Below are positions 1 through 11,318 of a stretch of 64,000 nucleotides of DNA, one piece after another. The notes under the pieces are model-generated. The model saw only the letters and a program-made list of their open reading frames with translations. It was not told the DNA's origin and did no database searches. Source of the DNA: Heterostelium multicystogenum (taxonomy: Eukaryota > Evosea > Eumycetozoa > Acytosteliales > Acytosteliaceae). How positions within the stretch are numbered: position 1 is the stretch's first letter; each line of letters starts with the position of its first letter. The stretch spans positions 1-64,000 of the forward strand of contig RCNN01000002.1 of NCBI GenBank assembly GCA_003667245.1, given 5' to 3'. The position numbers were made by a program, and so were the translations under genes.

Positions 1-983
1 TGATATCAAACTTTTTCTTCATTATCAATAATGGTTTCTCTAAATATTTCTGTACAATGAATTCATTATTGTTATTTTGGCCGAGTACTCCAAAAGATTC
101 TTTAAGTCTTTGAATACTTTATACCAACACCCTAGCCACTGTATTGAGAAATTAACAGTTAATTATATTTCTAGCTAATTGGAATGGGTTTACATACTTG
201 TAGATGGCTTAACAATCCAATATTTTTCGATTACCATCCATTGACGGCTGTTCAGGATATACTGTCGTTGCTTCTACATTGCTGTATAAAATCCAAATTG
301 TTGCATAAATATCCATATCGTTTGAAATGGTTCACTATGTCATCTTTTATGATGGGTTTCCTGAGATGCTTGTGATTGCTGGTTGTCTATTGTAGTCGAT
401 GATAAAGCTATTCATTTCATTTGGGTTGGACAAGATGTATGATCTTGGGAAGAATGATGCAATATTCAACTCGGGATGTTCTTTGCTCAGTCGATTCAAG
501 TTTCTAGTCAAACCACTCTTGGTTCCGATTTCATCATAGTTTGGGAAATGATTAACAATCTGATTGTCATTAGCGACATAAAGGGTTTCCCATGACCATC
601 CCCACTTAAAAATTGAAATTACTATAGTGGAACAAACCATCGAGACATTAATACAGAGGATAGATCAAATGTATATATTCATCAATCAAACATACTTTGA
701 TCTCTTAGTCTCAACAAGACCACGTTTCTCTAGCTCAGCGATGACCAATGATTGATTTGACTGTAAACTATCAACCTTGTAGAACCTCTTTATTGACTTT
801 TGTAAATCCTCTTTTAGATGATTCATATTTGTGTTCTTTAGAGAAAGTCTGGGTTGTGTCACGTGCTTTTTCGAGTATGGGGGTGACATTGCTCTGAGTG
901 TTCTCAGATGTTGTCTTTTCAGAGTAAACTGAAACAACAGCAGCGAACAATATGAATACAAATAAACACTGTTTAGAATACAT
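1..983 (-). CDS. Tubulin-tyrosine-ligase-like (TTLL4/5-type) protein, partial
   Basis: Family role: ATP-grasp enzymes that add glutamate (or tyrosine) to tubulin tails. Seen on the minus strand, in order: an N-terminus with a hydrophobic stretch (MYSKQCLFVFILFAAVVSVYS), then FYKVDSLQSNQSLV, WGWSWE, NHFPNYDEIGTKSGLTRNL, FFPRSYIL, KYWIVKPST, ARGVGI-like, and IVQKYLEKPLLI..KKFDI at the window edge. These are the ordered blocks of the TTL domain, and ARG-GI plus VQKYLEKP point to the TTLL4/5 branch. The gene continues past base 1. Two introns can be placed, at about 640-690 and at about 141-196 (GTATGT..TACAG). Several single-base homopolymer indels break the frame (near 838, 215, 110 and a GGG at about 133). 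The signal-like N-terminus is odd for a cytosolic enzyme and may reflect a misplaced start. Confident of family, not of the start. Confidence 0.8.
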
Positions 984-1558
984 CTATCTTATCTATATAT
1001 CTTATCTAATTAAGCTGTGTTTCATTAGGCATGAATCAATTGTAATTGGGTCCGACTTTCTAGAATAAAAATAAAAAAACATAAATTAAAAAAAATCTAA
1101 AGTTTTATCTATAAATATCTTTGTTAAGAAATACATGTAGTTTTAGTTAATACTAATAATAAAATATCAGTGGGTAAAGACATTAAGGAGGTGAGTACAG
1201 TCCATATCCTATGTAATTTAAATATGGGAAAGAAGTAATCTTTGTCTATATAGTTAATGAATTATGTAGATGAGCTCATGCTTTTAATGATTTAAATAGT
1301 TACATAAGATAATGTAATAATCATATGATGGGAAATGTTATATGAGACTTTAATAATATGTTTGAAGATCAGATTGATTGATTGTATTGAAAGTTTGCTT
1401 TTATTAAATTTTTATCCGTTATATTTTAATGACATGCTTGTTTATGAATTTTTTTATGATCAAAATTAGTTTTTTTAAAAATCAGATAACTCTAAGTTCA
1501 GTTTGGAGTATAGTATAGACTATATCTAGATACAATTCAATCAATATAATATTATAAT
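984..1558. other. AT-rich intergenic region between divergent genes
   Basis: Shared upstream region of the TTL-like gene (minus) and taf5 (plus). Only AT-rich sequence with poly-A/T tracts is visible. I see no ORF, tRNA or strong dyad. Confidence 0.6.
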
Positions 1559-4168
1559 ATGTCAAATAGAGATAGAGAGAAAGATAAGGATAAGGATAAA
1601 GAAAAGGATGCTGGAAAAAACGATAGTCAAGCAAATGGTGATCATCATTTGAAGGAGAAAGAGATTGATTTGGCTGTGTTGGAATATCTAAAGAAACGTG
1701 GTTATTCAAACTCTGAGAATATATTCAAACAAGAGTCGAATGTTGTCGATCTTAGAGCTGGAGATGCCGGATCCATCGAGCTCGACCAATCAAACATTGC
1801 ACAGTATTTGTTGTTCTACAATCAACAGGAGTATCTCAATCCACAGAAATATCTAGAGTCCTATGAGAAGCTGAGGAATTGGATACATCTATCACTGGAC
1901 ATTTACAAACAGGAGTTCCTTTCGATCCTCTACCCCATATTCGTTCACTGCTATATCGATCTAATTTCAAAAGGATATCCATCTGAAGGTAGATATGACA
2001 GCAATCGTTTAGGCTGCCGATAGCATTCGAAACTTACAATTATTGGTACTTACTCTTTCCTATCATCTTTGAATAGCATTTGAATTAATGGAGAAACTAG
2101 GTCCCGAGCATGAAGACTTCTATGATGATGACTTGAAGCTACTAAGAGGAATTAGAAACTCGGATCATCTTAAAGAAAATGAAGTAGGTTATCTTTGTCG
2201 ATCATACTGGTAGCAGATATTGGCATGTATACTTACAATCATCATTTTAGTTAGCAAGTACATTTAGAAACAACAGATGGAATCTAAAGATGTGCGCATA
2301 TTCATTCGAATTGCTTATGTCGTTCTTACATGAATCAAAGTTTATATTGATTATTAGTATTATCAATCAGTATTTCAATATTAAAGGTAAGGAGAATGAT
2401 GTCATCCCTATTATAAATCTTCTTCATACTAATTAGGTCATATACCTTAGTTACAAATACAAGACCAGGTTTAATAGATGATGAATCGCTATCAGGTCAA
2501 TCTGAAATCGATACAAGTGGTGTCAACTCCACTCCAATTATGACTGGATTATTTAAAACAGAGGAGGATGAAGATAACTTGGAAGACGAGAAAAAGAAAT
2601 TAAAGAAAAAGAAAACAAGAGAAGACGCCGAGAGAATGAGTAGATCGAAATCTAATGTACCTTTACCTAAATTGTAACGTTAGGACTTTACTAAACTTTA
2701 AATACCATCTAAAGCCGATGCTAACTTAGAATTAAACAAACATTTACAGTAGCGACGCATTTGAAACTGAATTAAACAATGATATTGCAAAATGTGTAAC
2801 TTTATCTGCATCTTCTTTGCCATCAATTTGTTGCTACACTTTCTTTAATACATACCAAGGGTAAGAATTGGAAAATTACATTACTCGCTGCTTGAAAGTA
2901 ACTAATCTGAATATCTTTAAAAAGTCTAAACACTGTAGAAATATCAAATGATGCTAGTATCGTTGTTGGTGGATTCGATGATTCATCTATCAGAATGTGG
3001 AATCTTAAAGAAATAGCAGAGAGAAATTCAAATAAGAATCCAAACAGTGGAAGTGCAACTAAAGACAACTCAACTAGCGAACAACAGCAACAAACTGGCA
3101 CTTCTTCATCGATTTCGTTAACGGCGTCGACGGCATCAACACTTCCAACAGGAAAATCAAACTTTACACAAAAGAAAATGGATTCAGATTTTCACACTTT
3201 CATTGGACACTCTGGCCCAGTTTATGGTTGTTCAATCAGTCCTGATAACCAATTTATCATCTCATGCTCCGAAGACAACACCTCAAGACTCTGGAGTCTT
3301 GAGACAATGTCAAACTTGGTTTGCTACAAAGGTCACAACTACCCAATTTGGGATGTCAATTTCAGTCCATATGGATACTATTTCGCCACTGCTTCACATG
3401 ATAAAACAGCACGTCTATGGTGTACAAACTATATTTCGCCAATGAGAATATTCGCTGGTCACTTGTCAGATGTCAATGTAACTATTAACTCCAACTGACT
3501 ATTTGATAATCTTCAAAAACTTACTTATAATTCCTTTCTCCTCTGTTTAGTGTGTCAAATTCCATCCAAATATAAATTATGTAGCAACAGGTTCAAGTGA
3601 CAAATCAGCAAGATTATGGGAATGCCACACTGGTAAATGTGTTAGAATATTCATGGGTCATCGTGCACCTATATACAGTGTATCAATTTCTCCCGATGGA
3701 AAGTATTTGGCGACAGCAGGAGAGGATACCAGTATTATTCTTTGGGATCTTGGAAGTGGAAAGAAGATAAAAAAAAATGGACGGACACAACAAAACTATT
3801 TATTCTCTGGATTTCAGCATGGATGGATCTATTCTTGCCTCAGCATCTGCCGATTGCACCGTTAGACTTTGGGATGTAAATGCTGCAAGCACTATCTCAA
3901 CAACCACCAACATCGATCAAGACACAGTTAGCAAGACACCAAGTAAAAAAGCAAGACTAAAACAAAAACGGTAAGCATTAAATATTTGTATCTATCACAG
4001 TGTAAATAGCTTTACTAATACATTGATTAATTTAAAAATAATAGTATTTCACCCGAATTGCTTGAAACATACCCAACAAAGCAAACACCAGTATTCAATG
4101 TTACATTTTCAAGAAGAAATCTATTGCTAGCATCTGGACCATATCAAATTGAAAAATCATTCTTTTAA
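1559..4168 (+). CDS. taf5: Transcription initiation factor TFIID subunit 5 (TAF5)
   Basis: WD40 scaffold subunit of the general transcription factor TFIID, acting in the nucleus. Order seen: a charged Lys/Asp leader, a LisH-like helix ([21 protein letters not shown]), the TAF5 NTD2 domain ([34 protein letters not shown]), an acidic/Lys-rich linker, the TAF5 motif [15 protein letters not shown], then WD40 repeats ending [29 protein letters not shown]. The last exon gives a short conserved-looking tail ending KSFF-stop. Introns with GT..AG: 1989-2075, 2184-2250, 2387-2436, 2674-2749, 2861-2924, 3478-3550, 3971-4044. A 9-A run at about 3770-3778 breaks the frame before the repeat starting [14 protein letters not shown]; 8 A would keep it open. 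The junction after intron 3 also needs a one-base shift. The start ATG at 1559 is the first in frame. Confidence 0.92.
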
Positions 4169-4274
4169 CATAAGAAATTAGAATGTAACAATAAAGTAAC
4201 AATTATTATATAAATAAAATACAATAGGATATGGAGGCTTTATTGAATTCCATTGACCAACCAATTATTATGAT

Positions 4275-5730
4275 TCACATTTTTTGAAATTTCCTTTTCT
4301 TTGACTCCAACAGCGGACTATGATAGAAATTATTGCTATTATAATTAAAAAGGTAATGATGGTCTCCATTATTATTACTGCTGTTCGTTTCTTGATGGAG
4401 GATATCATTATGATTCTGCATTTGAATATTTATTTGTTGGTAGTATTGTTGTTGCTGTTGCTGTTGCTGTTGGTGCTGTTGTTGTTGTTGCTGTTGTTGC
4501 TTTATTGCTTTCTGATTTAATTGGAGTTGTTGAGTTATAAATGTAATTGGGGCTTCGTCGTCAATTAGAATGTTTACATCGGATGGGATTGAAATGGGGA
4601 TAAACTCCACAAGCATTCTAGACTGGAAGTAGTTACCTCTGATATCCAGTTGTTTTAATGTTTTGTTTATGTTAAAACAATCGATCAGGGTAAGTGCACT
4701 GTCCATCGATAGATAGTTATTGTCAAGTGAGAGATGTGTGAGTGATCTGTTGTGCTTAAGTGCGTTGGTGATTGCAATGGTTCCGTTTTGTGCAATCATG
4801 TTGTTGGATAGATATATCTCAGCAATAGTGTTGCTAGTTTCGATAAGGACGCTGATTGCTTTGCCACCTTCGTCTTGTAGTTGATTACGACGCAAACTAA
4901 GTGACTTTAGTGAAGTCGAGGACTTTACTGCGTGGATAATAATCGAACAGTCAGAATCTCGTAGATTACAATGGTCAATCACCAATGTTTTCAAGTGTAC
5001 ACTGTTAAGTAGGTAGTTGACGAATCCAATCGATCTAAAGTTGATGCAGGACACAATCTCAAGACACGTGATCGAAACGATTTCATTCTCATCCGATATT
5101 AAATTGATTCGATCCTCCACATTTGGGGATGTCGATGATATGATCGGTGACATAGATTGTGACAACAAAGTAACTGGCGCATAGTCACTGACTGGCTCTA
5201 TTAACTGCTTAGATGCATTTGCGAATTTGCTGTTACTACTATTACTTTCGATAGTGCTCATACTATTTGAAGGTGATAGTACTGTAGAGGTTGCTATTGA
5301 TGACGACAATGACAAGGGTGGTATGCCAGTTGAAACCTTATTATAGGTTGATCTTACAAAGTGAAAGAAGGAGAGGTGGACACTCTTTACAGAGGGGAAC
5401 TGCTTCAATACTTTAACGAGGAGGTCAGTATCGAACTCGCGTATGAAAGCATTGTTCTTTGAAGCATTGTATTTCCGTAGTTGATAAAGTACATATGGGT
5501 TTAGTTCAAGAACATAAAGATTCTTCAGTACTATTTCACGCCACTTTTTACAAAACACTAGCAATGTTGATGGTATTAATCAAAATACTGTAGTGTTGCT
5601 GCTGTTGCTGCATTTCTCGATAGTTGTAAGGTCGTTCATGATGGTGTCTGCTCGATGGTCTTGTTAAAGCTCTTAAATTTAAAGATAATCTAATGATATA
5701 CTCTAATATATAGATAGGTAGTCTTATCAT
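4275..5730 (-). CDS. F-box-like leucine-rich-repeat protein with poly-Gln tract
   Basis: Single-exon gene. The N-terminus MIRLPIYILEYIIRLSL, followed after a Gln-rich insert by NIASVCKKWREIV, fits an F-box (LP..IL..I then SV.K.W..I). The middle has ribonuclease-inhibitor-type leucine-rich repeats (LKSLSLRRNQLQDEGGKAI, IAEIYLSNNMIAQNGTIAI, LTHLSLDNNYLSMDSAL, LKQLDIRGNYF). The C-terminal region holds a long Gln tract and Asn-rich sequence. The frame is broken at the four-base run 5552-5555, where three bases would keep the F-box and LRR parts in one frame. Family role by analogy: substrate adaptor of an SCF ubiquitin ligase. The substrate is unknown. The LRR assignment is firm, the F-box is likely. 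Confidence 0.8.
4434..4503 (-). repeat. CAA/CAG trinucleotide tract coding poly-Gln
   Basis: An interrupted run of CAA/CAG codons on the minus strand inside the F-box/LRR gene, giving a Gln tract broken by a His. Such tracts are typical of dictyostelid proteins. Confidence 0.9.
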
Positions 5731-5930
5731 TCTATATAGCAGACTATTCTTTTTCTTTGTTTCGACACAGTATTATTATTCTCTAGTTCACTGTACTATG
5801 ACGAATCGCTTAGTAAAAATAAAACATATCTATCAGAACAATATTAGTATTTTAATAATATTTGAAAAAATAAGTAAAAAAAAACTTTAGAAAAAACCAA
5901 CTACCAATCAAAAAAATTAATTTGTTAAAC

Positions 5931-6733
5931 TCAGACATTGTAATTCACCTTGTCGTTAAGAACTTTTTTTGTAATATTATAATAATCATTTTTATTTTCA
6001 AATAAAGACTTCAATAAACAATTCAAAATAGTTGTTTTGTTTTCAAAGTGTTTTAGATAAAGATCAAAAGGAATAGAAGAGTTAAGCAACTTCTTAATCT
6101 TAATACATATTTAGGGAAAATATCAAACATCGAAGAATTCATTAAGGGATGGCACCATTCAACTTCTTCTTTCCTTATTGAATTCTAATTATAATAATGA
6201 AACCACTTAAGGTGGTCAACATTAAAAAAATAATAAACAAACAATTATTTGCATTCGTACATTTGTTTTTATCAACCAATCAAAAATCAAATGAGATCTT
6301 GGTAAAAAAAGGTAAATTCTGAAGATTTTGGATTTATAGTGTTTATACAATATTCTATATTTTAAATTGGCATTGCTAATAGCATATGAGTATATTAGAT
6401 CAATAATTCTTAATTCCCCAACTTATGACAATTACTTTTTTGTTGTTGGTTTTTAGTCTCCATAGTAGCTTTTTTATCTTGAAATTCATTAACAAATGTA
6501 TTAGATGTATATATCATGAAGAAATAGGATTGGAAGAAACTCACCTTGTGAATCAATAAACAATCATTTCCCATTAAAATTGTCCAAAATCTCTCTTTTG
6601 TAGTCAACTGTAATACTTTGTTGATATTGTCATAGATTTGTGACATTTCAGAAAGATCAAAGATTATCAGAGAAACTGTAACTATTTCCAAAATACATGG
6701 TTGATGAATAGCTTGAAATGAGACCCAAAGCAA
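5931..6733 (-). pseudogene. Frame-broken dictyostelid family gene or pseudogene
   Basis: Coding-like fragments lie head to tail on the minus strand in different frames: TTKERFWTILMGNDCLLIHK at about 6600, a GTGAGT donor directly after it, then ELRIIDLIYSYAISNANLKY at about 6390, VDHLKWFHYYN at about 6210, VEWCHPLMNSSMFDIFPKYV at about 6150, and SSIPFDLYLKHFENKTTIL running to a TGA at 5931. The order and style (hydrophobic/charged helices, 'HLKWFHYY') resemble the repeat-bearing hypothetical proteins common in dictyostelids, including the gene at 40593-42386. At least three frame changes and in-frame stops are needed, more per kb than elsewhere in the window. It may be decaying, or a real gene with assembly indels. 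No function assigned; the upstream boundary is uncertain. Confidence 0.45.
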
Positions 6734-7164
6734 TATGGAACAACATCATTGAAGAGATCTCTATGGAAGAGATGTGGAGGTTCTATTGATAATAATGGGG
6801 TCTGATGTGCTTAATTTTACTAAGCTCTTTGATTCCATCAAGCCTACCAAGGATACATGAGGATACATCTTGGATAGACAGATAGGTTGAGGGTTGATGG
6901 TGGATTGAAAGTAAGCAGATTGAGGATACCAATACTATTTAGACCCATGACCAAGCTAAAACAAATGAATCCAGCTTAACTTGTAGATGTAGTATAGTTT
7001 TAGTGTTATAGTGACAAGGATGATAATAGATTGGAATAAATAACAACTTTTTGGAACTATTTTTAAGATTGAAAGTAAACTGAAATTTTTATTTTTTTTT
7101 TTTTTTTTTATGACTCAAAGATAAACAACATTAGCGCAAGCGGGGAAAATATTTTAAAATTATT
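6734..7164. other. Intergenic region
   Basis: AT-rich. Holds a near-direct repeat (GGATACAT twice at about 6853-6868) and an 18-T run at about 7090-7108. No gene recognised. Its right end is the 3' flank of the minus-strand tRNA-Leu. Confidence 0.5.
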
Positions 7165-7245
7165 TGCAAGCTGTGAGATTCGAACTCACGAACCTTGCGG
7201 ACTAGAACTTGAGTCTAGCGGATTTAACCACTTTCCTAAGCTTGC
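7165..7245 (-). tRNA. tRNA-Leu (anticodon CAA)
   Basis: 81 nt class II tRNA. The acceptor stem GCAAGCT/AGCTTGC pairs fully, with discriminator A. The anticodon stem CTAGA/TCTAG encloses the loop CTCAAGT with anticodon CAA, reading UUG leucine codons. It has an extended variable arm and a T-arm with GTTCGAATC. No intron. A T-rich stretch follows on the transcribed strand. It is identical over its full length to the plus-strand tRNA at 43913-43993. Confidence 0.95.
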
Positions 7246-7423
7246 ATTTCATGCGAATAGTTGTTTTTTACATAATATTTATTTTGAAATCAATTTTATC
7301 ATATAAAGTTCCTACTACATAATACAATAGAGATTTATAATAACCTTCATTCATTTTAAATATGTCGTAGAAACAGATGATCTTGAATTTAACTATTTGT
7401 TTTATTGTGAATATTTCTACAGG

Positions 7424-8686
7424 TTACCATTGCATCACTTTTTGGATGATTGGATAAGCAATTTCGGCCATTTTTTCATGACCACTCTGGTTAGGGTGAC
7501 CAGCAATCCATAATCTGAGGGATCTAGTATATCTTGAAGATCAATGAATGTTGTAGACTCAAGAGTTTCACTTACTGATTGAATATAATCACATGGTGAA
7601 CCTGAAAGCATTGGACCACATACCAAGAAAATGTTTGGCTTATTTGGATACCAGCCGTTGATCTTTTTGAATAAAGTCGATGTATTGTTGCTCAAATAGA
7701 TTCTCTGGTGGTGTTGGCTGTGTCGAATAGTCATTGGTACCCAGATTGATTATCACTGCATCGGGTTCATAGTTATTAAAGTTCCATTCGCTCGTCACAT
7801 TATTAGCTAGTGATTGTGTTAAATAGGATGGCATTGGTCTGGATGAAGTGATATTTGGTGAATTATAATTACGAACAAGTCCTTTTCCACTCCAGCATTC
7901 AGTGTGCAACTGAGTATTTAGCTGTCTTGAAATAATAAATTCATATGTCCTATTAAATAACAAATTAGTTAGAAATTAATTAAACCAAAGCAAAAGGTAG
8001 CTAGGTAGAGGTAGATATATCATACTCGAAATTGTTCTCAGTTTGTGGAGTGAATGAACATGGTGATTGGCCATCGATTCCATATCCACATGTGATACTA
8101 TCGCCAATGAATTCCAATTTTCTTGAAAATTGGGGTGGTGTTTGAATGGTCGCACTGTCGTCAACGAGAAATCCAAAGAAACCAACAACTCCAAGTGAAG
8201 CTTCCGTTCTTTTGATCAATGATATAATGTAGGTTTGAGTAGGAACCAATGTTCCAACTGAAACAAGATCGTACTCCTGTAATTTAGTCGAAGTGATATT
8301 CAAAGGTGGATAGACAGCATTGTTTATCAAAACTGTGAACATATTTATATTACTGTCAGTCTAATCAAACAATATATATTAATATTAATTCTTTCAAAGA
8401 GGTGACACTTCCTTAACAATGAAAGTAGGTATGAGATTGATAGTAATGGATTATTTACAGGAGTGGCTGAGTTTGTATTCATCATAACTTTGAGAGAAGC
8501 AGTTCCAGAGATAATCATCGAAATCTCTACACCTGACCAATCGAAATAGTAGACATTGCTGCTGGTTGTATCCATTCTACCCATATAGACTAGATTTTCA
8601 TTGTCTGGGGTTATCAGCTGCTGAGCAGATACTATAGTAGACACCAATATGCTAAATACTACTGTAAATACTAGTGTTTTATTCAT
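7424..8686 (-). CDS. Secreted SGNH/GDSL esterase, carbohydrate-esterase-2-like
   Basis: Begins with a signal peptide (MNKTLVFTVVFSILVSTIVSA). An N-terminal beta-sandwich follows (YMGRMD....YYFDWSGVEISMIISG), typical of CE2 acetyl esterases, then the SGNH hydrolase domain: block I IGDSITCGYG (nucleophile Ser), block III-like INLGTND, and block V HPNQSGH (catalytic His). Members deacetylate polysaccharides; the substrate here is not shown. Introns: 8353-8458 and 7950-8025. Two single-base indels occur, an A-run at about 7667-7671 (FIQK-INGWYP) and a G-run near 7508 (DYG-IAGHPN). With these repaired the protein ends EKMAEIAYPIIQKVMQW-stop at 7424. Secretion is inferred from the signal peptide and absence of an ER-retention motif. 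Confidence 0.85.
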
Positions 8687-8983
8687 TTTATCTACAAATA
8701 CAAGGAAGCTAGCTACTTAGAACATCTAATAAAGGAAACGTCAATGGCAATTGCTAATAACATCATAAATTCATTTTTGGACCAAAAAAAATTAAAAAAA
8801 AAGATATTTTTGGGACACCCTGAAAAGAATAAAAGAACCTTCTGATCCACATCATGCTGTCTGAATTTTCTTTGCATATTTTTGTTTTTTGGGTGAATAA
8901 AATTAAGATCTGATCCACTCCAATAGATATTATTAAAGTGAAATTTCAAATATTATATTTATATTATATTTAAAAAGAAGAAT

Positions 8984-10209
8984 TTAAAGTTTGGTGAAAT
9001 CAGATGGATTCCAAATCAACGACTTATCGATTTCGTTAATGGTTCTAACACCAGCAAGTGCCATAGAAAGCTTCAATTCATCCTGTAGTAATGTTAAAAC
9101 TCTTTGTACTCCTTCTTTGCCTCCAACAGCCAATCCCCAGAGAATAGGTCTACCTATCATCACTGCCTTTGCACCACATGCCAATGCCTTCAGAATATCT
9201 GTACCACGTCGAAACTCCACCATCCAAAATAACTGGACAACGTCCATTTACAGCTTTAACAATATATGGGAGTACCTCGATGGTAAGATGGTGCAGTGTC
9301 AAGCTGACGCGCACCGTGGTTGCTTACAATGATGGCATCGACACCATGAGCAACTGCGATCTCTGCATCTCTTGGTGACATGACACCCTTTACAATAACA
9401 GGCAATCTTGTAATCGACTTTAACCAATCCAAATCTTTCCAACTGAGACTACTATCAATCATAGTTGCTACATAAGCATTGAGTCCACCTTCAACATTGG
9501 ACAATGGTAAATCTGCGAAATTCTGTAATGCCAATCCATTTGGCAAATGGAATCTAAAAATATTAAAATGAGTCATCGTTCCCAAAACGAACAGTTCTGG
9601 TGCCAAAGATGCCTTACCCATTTCTATAATCTGCTTCTCTTCTACCTAGATATGGTGTGTCGATTGTCAACATGATGGCTTTATATCCAAGTTGTTCAAC
9701 TCGTTGGACAAGATTTCTTGTGATAGAGCGGTCTTTGAATACGTAGAGCTGGAACCAACCTGGATTTCCCTTAGCATGCTTTGATAGTTCCTCTACGCTG
9801 GTGGTAGACAATGAGGACAAAGTCATGGCAGTACCCAATTCATTTGCAGCACTCCAGGTCGCACATTCACCAAGTGGATGAGCCATTTTTTGCATAGCAG
9901 TTGGCGACACCATCAAAGGGAAAGATATGTCCAAACCCAAGATGCTAGTACTCATATCAATATTAGATACATCTGTCAAACATTTGGGTAATAATTTAAT
10001 TTTGAATAGTAGCTTTGATTCTCTGCCAATGTGATCTGTACCATAACAATAATAGAATTAGAGTTGATTCAACGCCAACAGCAAGTGTATTTACTTACTT
10101 GATCAAATGAACCGGATGCATAGTAATCATAGACCATACGAGGTAACTTCTTCTCAGCAACCACCTTAAATTCGTCTACATTGACCAAATCTTTATAATG
10201 TATTGACAT
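8984..10209 (-). CDS. hao: (S)-2-hydroxy-acid oxidase (glycolate oxidase family, FMN)
   Basis: FMN-dependent oxidation of 2-hydroxy acids to 2-oxo acids with H2O2 release. Visible family blocks: N-terminal ASGSFDQ..TLAEN; FPLMVSPTAMQKMAHPLGE; WFQLYVFKDR; LTIDTPYLGRREAD.RN; PVIVKGVMSPRDA; IIVSNHGARQLD with the catalytic His; PVILDGGVRRGTD; MIGRPILWGLA. Start ATG 10209. Introns 10036-10098 and 9554-9617 (GT..AG). Three small indels: an A-run near 10004, a T near 9288 (DTAPS-TIEVLP) and a T-run near 9230 (GGV-RRG). The C-terminus DFTKL is only a weak peroxisomal PTS1-like tripeptide, so peroxisomal location is a guess. Length fits the family (about 380 residues). Confidence 0.93.
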
Positions 10210-10338
10210 TTTATATTACTATTGTAATTTTGGATTATTAAGTATACTTGGATTATTGCGTTAGTGAATTGAATAATGTTAAAGTCTGAAAATATCAATA
10301 TATATATTGATTGTTATGATTATAAATAGCTATTGATT

Positions 10339-10362
10339 CAACAACAACAACAACAACAACAA
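10339..10362. repeat. CAA trinucleotide repeat
   Basis: About eight CAA units in the non-coding upstream region of the hydroxy-acid oxidase gene. Confidence 0.9.
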
Positions 10363-11298
10363 TACAATAATAAAATAATACAATAATTATAATTAGAATT
10401 AAATCTAGAGTGTGCAAGGGAAGATTGCAATAATTTAATTTAAATAAACTTCATAACCATGTGCTCTATATTTATATGATGAGTATACATTGCTCGTTTG
10501 TTGGCTAGTCGTAGAAGTAGTTGAAAATATATTTAATTAAATATACATTATTATTATTATTATTATCGATTTATTAACATCTAATCTAAAACTATCTTTT
10601 AAATATATATTATATATATATTATAATAAATAAGAGATAGATACATACATATGTACTATATTACATTATATTATTATATAATGTATAGCTAAATACAGCT
10701 ATACAAGTATACTTACCTACTAAAATGTTACTACACGTGTTTTAGATTACAAGAATAATTGAATTAATCCTATCTCTATCCTATACTGTCTTGTCCTTTG
10801 CTTTCTCTAACTTGCACTTTCACGTGTGATAAAGGTGAAAGAGTGAATATTCAAATGAAGTAATAGTACGATTAAATCTCGTTTAATTCTAACTCAACCT
10901 ATTATTTGTAAGCAAACTCAAAAGAAAGATTTCAAAACAACAATAACAATAACAATTACAACAACTTAATTGAATTGATACAGTGATGATGACTGAGAAA
11001 TGTAGGAGTGGCTGCAGTGTAACTGTAATGCTGATTAGCACAAGACTCTACTCCCAAAACTAATTATAAATATCATTTCATTTCACAGTTTTGTTGTTTA
11101 AATAAATTTTATATTGATTCACCCAATGATTTTTCATAACACACTCAACACCAACAACAATAACAATAACAATAACATTAATTAAAATTATTTAATAATT
11201 CTTTTAATATGATTATTGTTGAAATCTGAGATTATACATAATATATCTATCTTATCACTTCATTTTATATAATAACATTACAAAACTATCATATAGCT

Positions 11299-11318
11299 CA
11301 TTCCTTTATAAAGGAATG
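11299..11318. repeat. Perfect 20 bp palindrome
   Basis: CATTCCTTTATAAAGGAATG reads identically on both strands, with TATA at its centre. It lies in the gap between divergent genes. Function unknown: possibly a dimeric protein-binding site. Confidence 0.8.

Noticed and set aside
3768..3780. Programmed +1 frameshifting at A-runs in taf5, gpaA and others
   Set aside because: Indels occur in both directions, in different bases and in many unrelated genes without a shared slippery context. Sequencing error explains them better.
8713..8949. 78-codon minus-strand frame between the esterase and the oxidase
   Set aside because: Phe/Asn/Lys-rich chance frame in AT-rich DNA, no family resemblance.
10500..10700. 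AT-alternating tract as a replication origin or centromere piece
   Set aside because: AT alternation is common here and nothing specific supports either role.
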